From contig JAEYZD010000033.1 in NCBI GenBank assembly GCA_023430725.1, positions 1-5,265 on the forward strand: a stretch of 5,265 bases of DNA, in the 5' to 3' direction. The translations under genes and the position numbers were made by a program. Each line of letters starts with the position of its first letter. Positions within the stretch are counted from its first letter, which is position 1. Positions 1 to 3,934 of this stretch are shown here, piece by piece. A model generated the notes under the pieces. It was not told the DNA's origin. It was given only the letters and a program-made list of their open reading frames with translations, and did no database searches. Origin of the DNA: Bacteroidota bacterium. GTDB taxonomy: Bacteria > Bacteroidota > Bacteroidia > Bacteroidales > VadinHA17.

Positions 1-520
1 CATCAGAATCAACACTTTCACCGTTGAGTTGTATTCAACTCCATGGGATGATATCGAGTATCACGGATGCTTTGACAGTGCTTGGGATAAGATTGATTAT
101 CAGGGCCTGACAGAAGATACATCAAGACTATTTCCATTCACTATCAACAGAAGGCAGTACAATGCATCACACATCTATTTCGTACTGTATGCGAAATCCT
201 ACTGGTACCTCAGTCCGACTGATGCTCCCATGTTTCAGGAGGACGAGGAGACTCAACCTGTCCTGAGTTTTGAACAGATAGAAAAGGGAGATTTCACCTG
301 GGAAGAATATCAGCTAAGCGCTCTGGAATCAGCAATTGTCATGCTTCCCTCTGACGAGGGTTGGGATTCGCTGCCCGATTCCGAAAACCGCGCCATCTTC
401 CAGTATACCGTAGACGATCTATTTGACTATGAGAGCCTTGAACAGATATGGCTCTACTCAGATATTCACATTGATGAGGATGTTACACTTCGAAAAAGGA
501 AGAATATCCCTGACAGATGA
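1..520 (+). CDS. Acidic hypothetical protein, 5' end outside window
   Basis: I do not recognise the family. The reading frame is open from base 2 to the TGA at 518-520 and has no stop before the window edge, so the gene is probably cut at its 5' end. The first possible initiation codon inside the window is a TTG at 29, which has no visible ribosome binding site and is unlikely to be the true start. The visible part is about 172 residues, strongly acidic and rich in aromatic residues (Trp, Tyr, Phe), with a short basic tail ending RKRKNIPDR. Near the visible N-terminus two similar segments follow each other, PWDDIEYHG and AWDKIDYQG, 13 residues apart. No signal peptide, membrane segment or catalytic motif is visible. 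It converges on the next gene, with 29 bases between the stop codons. A soluble cytoplasmic protein is plausible, but no function can be given. Confidence 0.6.
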   Translation, partial: IRINTFTVELYSTPWDDIEYHGCFDSAWDKIDYQGLTEDTSRLFPFTINRRQYNASHIYFVLYAKSYWYLSPTDAPMFQEDEETQPVLSFEQIEKGDFTWEEYQLSALESAIVMLPSDEGWDSLPDSENRAIFQYTVDDLFDYESLEQIWLYSDIHIDEDVTLRKRKNIPDR

Positions 521-549
521 ACGTTCTCCCCGTTACGGCTTAATGTGAT

Positions 550-939
550 CTACCCGTTTATCTCCAGGTCATGCACATACTTGTTGTTGTCCGCCAGGAA
601 CAACTCAAGCGTGATTGAGAATGGCTTCTTGATCACAATTATCTTCTGGTACGGGCTCAGCTTGTCATCATTTGCTGCCGTGCAGTAATAATACCTGCAG
701 AGCCCGTCAAACCTGTCCTCCTTCTCTTCAACCAGGTAAACGTGAAGTACAAGAGGCTCGGTGTTGCCGTTCAGATAATTGGAGATTGTTATCTCCTTCT
801 CGCTGATTGCAATGGACCTGACAGTCCGGTCTATCTCAAAACCACCCTTCCTTATTGTTGCAGAATTGCTTTTGAACGTCTGCGAAAAGGCATTCAAGCA
901 AATAAGCGGGATGATCACCAACAATAATGTCCTTTTCAT
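550..939 (-). CDS. Small exported hypothetical protein
   Basis: The protein has 129 residues if it starts at the ATG at 939-937. An in-frame TTG three codons upstream (948) would add MSI, but ATG followed by MKRTLLL gives a better signal peptide start. The N-terminus has a Lys-Arg pair, a hydrophobic core (LLLVIIPLICL) and a likely Sec signal peptidase site near NAFSQ, a common ending in Bacteroidota. The Cys in PLIC does not make a good lipobox. The mature part alternates hydrophobic and polar residues (SIAISEKEITISNY, LVLHVYLVEE, KIIVIKK, SITLELFLA), which suggests a small beta-rich domain in the periplasm or outside the cell. I do not recognise the family. It is transcribed away from the small gene at 1129 and converges on the first gene. 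No consensus promoter is evident upstream: only a weak GAATTTTG-like match lies at 946-953 on this strand. Confidence 0.72.
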   Translation of the reverse strand: MKRTLLLVIIPLICLNAFSQTFKSNSATIRKGGFEIDRTVRSIAISEKEITISNYLNGNTEPLVLHVYLVEEKEDRFDGLCRYYYCTAANDDKLSPYQKIIVIKKPFSITLELFLADNNKYVHDLEING

Positions 940-1087
940 GATTGACAAAATTCAGGTTTCCTGTTATGTTCTCTTGACGAATTTCGAAATCAGATACTTG
1001 TGATCCATTATACGAAGATCTCCGGGTTTTGTTCGATCAGGTCCATATTAATGCCATTTCGGGACGTGCACCGGGATTTATTATCAG

Positions 1088-1124
1088 TGATTTGTAAATC
1101 AGGGCCTTTTGTGATGTATCTTTG
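1088..1124 (+). promoter_or_regulatory. Bacteroidetes-type promoter with palindrome over the -33 region
   Basis: TATCTTTG at 1117-1124 is a perfect match to the Bacteroidetes -7 consensus TAnnTTTG. A TTTG at 1091-1094 lies 22 bases upstream and could serve as the -33 element, where the usual spacing is about 19-21. That TTTG sits inside a perfect inverted repeat, TGATTT-GT-AAATCA (1088-1101), which could be an operator. Transcription would begin at about 1128-1132, on or next to the ATG at 1129, so the mRNA would have almost no leader. Confidence 0.5.
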
Positions 1125-1128
1125 CCCC

Positions 1129-1293
1129 ATGCAAAATGAATTGACTTACAACGACCGTTTTCCTGAACCCAGGGAGGAAAACGTAAAGGCTATGGCTAAA
1201 CGCAGGGAAGAGTATTCACTTCAGAGAGACAACCGTGCGAAGGAAGATAATGAAGCCATTGCGCGAAGACTGAAAAAGGAAAAGTCAGAGTAA
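1129..1293 (+). CDS. 54-residue highly charged small protein
   Basis: The frame is open back to a GTG at 1000, but ATG 1129 is preferred because a consensus -7 element ends only four bases before it and the coding character changes there. Upstream in-frame residues are mixed and Cys-containing, while downstream residues are uniformly polar. From this start the protein is 54 residues with no Cys and almost no hydrophobic core. After a short lead (MQNELTYNDRFPEPREEN) comes a Lys/Arg/Glu-rich stretch ending ARRLKKEKSE, probably one long amphipathic or solvent-exposed helix. No family is recognised and no signal peptide or membrane segment is present. Single helices of this kind occur in small nucleic-acid- or ribosome-associated proteins, but nothing here shows that role. 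It is followed 138 bases later by the ankyrin gene on the same strand, which seems to have its own promoter. Also possible: a spurious frame. Confidence 0.6.
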   Translation: MQNELTYNDRFPEPREENVKAMAKRREEYSLQRDNRAKEDNEAIARRLKKEKSE

Positions 1294-1312
1294 CTGACTA
1301 AGCTGCTGACTT
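1282..1312 (+). terminator. Possible weak hairpin at the 3' end of the small gene
   Basis: AAGTCAG (1282-1288) spans the last codons of the small gene and can pair either with CTGACT at 1294-1299 (6 bp, 5-base loop containing the stop) or with CTGACTT at 1306-1312 (7 bp, 17-base loop). The two pairings exclude each other. The distal one is followed by AAAA, not a T run, so it is a poor intrinsic terminator. Confidence 0.22.
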
Positions 1313-1343
1313 AAAACTCCCTATCCTCAAAAAGAAGCTGTCT

Positions 1344-1368
1344 GTCACCCTGAGGTGGCTCAAGGTCA
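1344..1368. repeat. Imperfect intergenic hairpin resembling a dispersed TCACCCTGAG-type repeat
   Basis: TCACCCTGAG followed by GTGG and CTCAAGGTCA forms an imperfect stem: TGAG/CTCA (1351-1354 with 1359-1362) around a four-base loop, then one mismatch, then ACC/GGT (1347-1349 with 1364-1366). From memory it resembles a common intergenic hairpin in Bacteroidota and other phyla that begins TCACCCTGAG and ends CGAAGGGTGA. This copy would be degenerate, and its membership is a recollection not tested here. It lies between the small gene and the ankyrin promoter and may help end upstream transcripts. Confidence 0.3.
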
Positions 1369-1376
1369 AAATTGAC

Positions 1377-1432
1377 TTGCCATTTCAGGCTGCCAGTATT
1401 AAGTTTAGTCCGGACTCCTTATTCCGACTAAA
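1377..1432 (+). promoter_or_regulatory. Candidate promoter and inverted repeat before the ankyrin gene
   Basis: TTG at 1377-1379 and TAAGTTTA at 1400-1407 are separated by 20 bases, the spacing expected between -33 and -7 elements. The -7 differs from TAnnTTTG only in its last base. Transcription would start at about 1411-1415, leaving a leader of under 25 bases. The arms TTTAGTC (1404-1410) and GACTAAA (1426-1432) are a perfect 7-base inverted repeat, extendable by GG/CC (1412-1413 with 1424-1425) if one C is bulged. One arm overlaps the -7 element and the other overlaps the first base of the start codon. A smaller perfect palindrome, AGTCCGGACT, lies at 1407-1416. This suggests an operator, or an RNA hairpin at the start codon if transcription begins further upstream. 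Confidence 0.42.
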
Positions 1433-2376
1433 TGAAAACACTATTCTATGCGGCATCTGTTGCCGCTATGCTATTGGTGAGCCCTCTGCTGATGCAGGCT
1501 CAGGATAATTGCTCCCCGAAAAAGCTTCTTGATGCGCTTGCCGCAAAAGATTTAAAACATGCTGCACTGCTTGCCAGAACCGTTGAGAGCCCCGGCTATG
1601 CTGACAAATCTGGTGTCACCCTGCTTATGTATGCGGCTGAAACCGGATCAGCTGATGTCTGCAAAGCCCTGCTCGACAGGGGTGCGGATCACTCGCTCCA
1701 AACCCCAGGCGGCACCACTGCTCTTTATATTGCAGCCCAGAACGGACATACGGAGGTGGTTGAAATACTCCTCGGCAAAGGAGCTGATCCTGACATCCGT
1801 CCGGATAACGGTGCCACTGCTCTTATTTCGGCAACAGAGTACGGACATGAAGAAATAGTCAGGCTGCTCGCAGAACACGGAGCAAAAACAGACGTTCAGG
1901 ACAACCATGGGTCAACAGCCTTGATACTCGCATCACAGGGCGGATACTTCAGGATTGCCGAAACATTGATCAAAAAAGGTGCAGACCCGGACCTGGCTGA
2001 CAATAATGGCGCCACTGCGCTGATACTGGCAGCACAGGAGGGGCATGCCGACATAGTCAGACTTCTCCTGGAAAACGGCGCAGATGTCAGCAGCCAGACC
2101 CTCAACGGTAATACGGCACTGATACTTGCATCGCTTCGGGGCAGCAGGGATATGGTGCAGATGCTCCTGAAAAACGGGGCTCAGGTTGACCAGAAAACAA
2201 AAACGGGCGCTACTGCCCTCTTTGCTGCAGCATCAAAGGGTCATTGCCTGGTTGTCAATCTGCTGCTCGAAAACGGAGCCGACCCTCTTGTCAAAGATTC
2301 GCAGGGCAAAACGGCTTACATGTATTCAAAGGATTATACTGTAAAGTCAATCCTGACCACCTGGACCAAAAAATGA
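1432..2376 (+). CDS. Exported ankyrin-repeat protein
   Basis: The 314-residue protein starts with a Sec signal peptide (Met-Lys, then a hydrophobic core up to about residue 21, with cleavage near MQAQD). It is expected in the periplasm or outside the cell. Residues 28-60 form a degenerate N-cap. Seven full 33-residue ankyrin repeats follow without any insertion or deletion, beginning at 61, 94, 127, 160, 193, 226 and 259. Each has the G-x-TAL-x-x-A start and an LL-x-x-GAD-like end of its second helix. A shortened C-cap starts at 292 (GKTAYMYSK) and ends WTKK. Ankyrin arrays bind other proteins and have no catalytic role of their own. Exported ankyrin proteins occur in free-living bacteria, so this does not by itself imply a host effector. 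The ATG at 1432 is favoured because the signal peptide starts there and a candidate promoter lies just upstream. The stop is only four bases from the stop of the opposing gene. The partner is unknown. Confidence 0.93.
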   Translation: MKTLFYAASVAAMLLVSPLLMQAQDNCSPKKLLDALAAKDLKHAALLARTVESPGYADKSGVTLLMYAAETGSADVCKALLDRGADHSLQTPGGTTALYIAAQNGHTEVVEILLGKGADPDIRPDNGATALISATEYGHEEIVRLLAEHGAKTDVQDNHGSTALILASQGGYFRIAETLIKKGADPDLADNNGATALILAAQEGHADIVRLLLENGADVSSQTLNGNTALILASLRGSRDMVQMLLKNGAQVDQKTKTGATALFAAASKGHCLVVNLLLENGADPLVKDSQGKTAYMYSKDYTVKSILTTWTKK

Positions 2377-2380
2377 CAAC

Positions 2381-2956
2381 TCACTTCATCAGCTTCTCGA
2401 TCTCATCCGGCTCCTTTGGGATGGAAGCTGACAGAAGCCTGTTGCCTGGCCTGCATTCATGAAGGACCTGCTCTATCCCTAATCCTGTGATATCAACAGC
2501 TGCCTGCAGCATCTTCACCTCGTACGAATCCTTGTGCACCCGCATCTCCGCAAGGGACGGCCCGATATCCTTCAGTAACCCCGGATCGGGCTGACTCCCC
2601 GAGTAGATTATATCCCTGATGCTCCTCTGCCTTGCGTAAATGGTATAGCCGTCCGGGCCGGTACCCGTGAGAGACATGATTGTGCCGGGCTGGGCATAAC
2701 CGGTCAGGTACCAGAAATTACCGGCAGCTCTGTATTCATGACGCCCGCCGTCAAATCCGTAATCAGACCTGAGCATCAGCAGCCCCTCTCCAACAGTGTC
2801 CTTCACTGATTCACGCCTGAGTGCAAAAACCTTCTGCAGTTCAGGGGTCATCAGCAGATCATCCGTCCCGGCAACAACCCCGGTGTGCCGATGGGTGCCG
2901 CTATCGCAGGAGGCAACAGACACAATCACGAGAAAGAGAATGATTAACCTTTTCAT
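2381..2956 (-). CDS. Aminopeptidase P-derived lipoprotein lacking the catalytic core (possible pseudogene)
   Basis: The 191-residue frame starts at the ATG at 2956-2954 with a lipoprotein signal peptide (lipobox VASC, lipidated Cys17). Residues about 45-120 match the N-terminal domain of Xaa-Pro aminopeptidase P (ALRRES, NFWYLTGYAQPG, then YARQRSIRDIIYSG). Residues 137-171 match the start of the M24 domain (EMRVHKDSYE to CRPG). Residues 171-190 match the extreme C-terminus of PepP: GNRLLSASIPKEPDEIEKLM against GNENLTASVVKKPEEIEALM recalled from E. coli PepP. About 200 residues between these blocks are absent, including all five metal ligands (two Asp, one His, two Glu), so peptidase activity is not expected. 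A second shortening of about 60 residues lies near residues 121-132. Both losses keep the frame. It may be a decaying gene, a selected non-catalytic lipoprotein, or a deletion made during assembly. Its promoter and lipobox look intact. Confidence 0.82.
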   Translation of the reverse strand: MKRLIILFLVIVSVASCDSGTHRHTGVVAGTDDLLMTPELQKVFALRRESVKDTVGEGLLMLRSDYGFDGGRHEYRAAGNFWYLTGYAQPGTIMSLTGTGPDGYTIYARQRSIRDIIYSGSQPDPGLLKDIGPSLAEMRVHKDSYEVKMLQAAVDITGLGIEQVLHECRPGNRLLSASIPKEPDEIEKLMK

Positions 2957-2975
2957 TGAACTTTTGTTATATCCC

Positions 2976-2989
2976 CAAAGATATCTTTT
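2976..2989 (-). promoter_or_regulatory. Promoter -7 element of the PepP-like gene inside a 12-bp palindrome
   Basis: Read on the minus strand, 2983-2976 is TATCTTTG, a perfect match to TAnnTTTG, 19 bases from the start codon of the PepP-like gene; the leader would be about 10-16 bases. A TTG at 3002-3000 (minus strand) is the nearest -33 candidate, but at 16 bases it is closer than usual. The element lies in the perfect palindrome AAAGATATCTTT (2977-2988), which also makes a near-match, TATCTTTT, on the plus strand at 2982-2989. The plus-strand copy could help drive the ChaN-like gene, but no well-spaced -33 partner was seen for it. Confidence 0.45.
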
Positions 2990-3055
2990 CTACCTCCGGC
3001 AATATTCACTTAATTTGTTTTGAATTGCTAATAAATCTTAATTCCTGATACTCTC

Positions 3056-3931
3056 ATGAACAGAACAACAATCCTATTATCCCTTGCAGCGATGCTGACC
3101 CTTGCTTTCAGGTCAGATAAACCCGCTTACCTGATTTATGACAACGAAGGCAAAAACATGAAGTATGAAAAGATGATCGAGAAGGTTAGCACCGCCGATG
3201 TGGTCTTTTTCGGCGAGCTGCATGACAATCCCATCTCACACTGGCTGGAGCTGGAGGTCACTGCCGGTCTTCACCGGGTGGCAGGGCACAACCTGGTCAT
3301 CGGGGCGGAGATGTTCGAAGCCGACAACCAGCTGCTTCTCGATGAGTACCTCGGATCAAAATACCAGGCGGACAAGTTCGAGGCTGAAGCAAAGCTCTGG
3401 AAGAACTACAAGACTGACTACAAACCCCTGGTGGAGTTCGCCAAAAAGAACGGCCTTCCCTTCATCGCAACCAACATACCCCGCAGGTACGCCTCCATGG
3501 TATCCCGTGGAGGGTTCGAGGTCCTCGACAGCCTGTCAGCCGAAGCACAAAGATACATTGCTCCGCTGCCGGTCTCTTATGACCCTGAACTTAAATGCTA
3601 CAAGGATATGCTGTCAATGCCGGGGATGCCTGGCATGGGAGGCAAACAAAACCTGAATTTCCCGAAAGCTCAGGCAATAAAGGATGCCACAATGGCTCAC
3701 TTCATTGAAGTCAACCTCGCAGAGGGAAAGAGATTCATTCACTACAACGGCGCATATCACTCTGACAACTATCAGGGTATAGTCCACTATCTGAAGCTTT
3801 ACAAACCAGGGGTGAAGGTTGCCACAATCACCACCGTGCTCCAGGATGATATCAGCAGCCTGGCTGAAGAGAACAAGGGGTTGGCGGACTTCATCGTGAC
3901 TGTGCCCCAGACGATGACCCGCACCTATTGA
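3056..3931 (+). CDS. ChaN/DUF399-family exported haem-binding-like protein
   Basis: The 291-residue protein begins with a Sec-type hydrophobic N-terminus (MNRTTILLSLAAMLTLAF). It has no Cys near the end of that segment, so it is not a standard lipoprotein, unlike Campylobacter ChaN. The rest is a full-length haem-binding uptake (ChaN, DUF399) domain: VVFFGELHDNPISHWLE (49-65, with His56), GAEMFEADNQ (83-92), YKTDYKPLVEFAKK (118-131), ATNIPRRYASMVSRGG (138-153), KAQAIKDATMAHF (204-216) and FIHYNGAYHSDNYQG (227-241). The fold is shared with erythromycin esterase and TIKI-like enzymes, so a hydrolytic role cannot be excluded. In Campylobacter, ChaN is iron-regulated and binds haem, but no Fur box was recognised here. 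A loop at 185-194 has four Met at exact three-residue spacing. It is divergent from the PepP-like gene, and its stop abuts that of the PNGase F-like gene. Confidence 0.9.
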   Translation: MNRTTILLSLAAMLTLAFRSDKPAYLIYDNEGKNMKYEKMIEKVSTADVVFFGELHDNPISHWLELEVTAGLHRVAGHNLVIGAEMFEADNQLLLDEYLGSKYQADKFEAEAKLWKNYKTDYKPLVEFAKKNGLPFIATNIPRRYASMVSRGGFEVLDSLSAEAQRYIAPLPVSYDPELKCYKDMLSMPGMPGMGGKQNLNFPKAQAIKDATMAHFIEVNLAEGKRFIHYNGAYHSDNYQGIVHYLKLYKPGVKVATITTVLQDDISSLAEENKGLADFIVTVPQTMTRTY

Positions 3932-3934
3932 TCA
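3929..3934. other. Abutting convergent stop codons in TGATCA
   Basis: The plus-strand TGA of the ChaN-like gene (3929-3931) is followed immediately by the minus-strand TGA of the PNGase F-like gene (3934-3932). The two make the palindrome TGATCA, so there is no intergenic base between the genes. Any terminator for either gene must lie within the other gene's coding sequence, and the mRNAs should overlap at their 3' ends. Confidence 0.9.

Noticed and set aside
29..31. TTG at 29 as true start of the first gene
   Set aside because: The frame is open to the window edge and no initiation signal is seen; the start is probably outside.
519..526. GAACGTTC palindrome after the first gene
   Set aside because: An isolated 8-base palindrome is expected by chance and has no T run or promoter nearby.
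742..1003. Two plus-strand frames opposite the small exported protein
   Set aside because: They overlap a minus-strand gene that has a clear signal peptide, and show no recognisable features.
1000..1128. N-terminal extension of the small charged protein from GTG 1000
   Set aside because: The composition changes abruptly at 1129, and a consensus -7 element and a palindrome lie within the extension, so it is more likely regulatory DNA.
3014..3047. TTTG-N21-TAATTCCT as a promoter for the ChaN-like gene
   Set aside because: The -7 part matches TAnnTTTG poorly; it is too weak to list.
3198..3656. A 152-codon frame on the plus strand inside the ChaN-like gene
   Set aside because: It lies wholly inside a well-supported gene in another frame, is Ser/Trp/Arg/Thr-rich with no family features, and looks like a codon-bias shadow.
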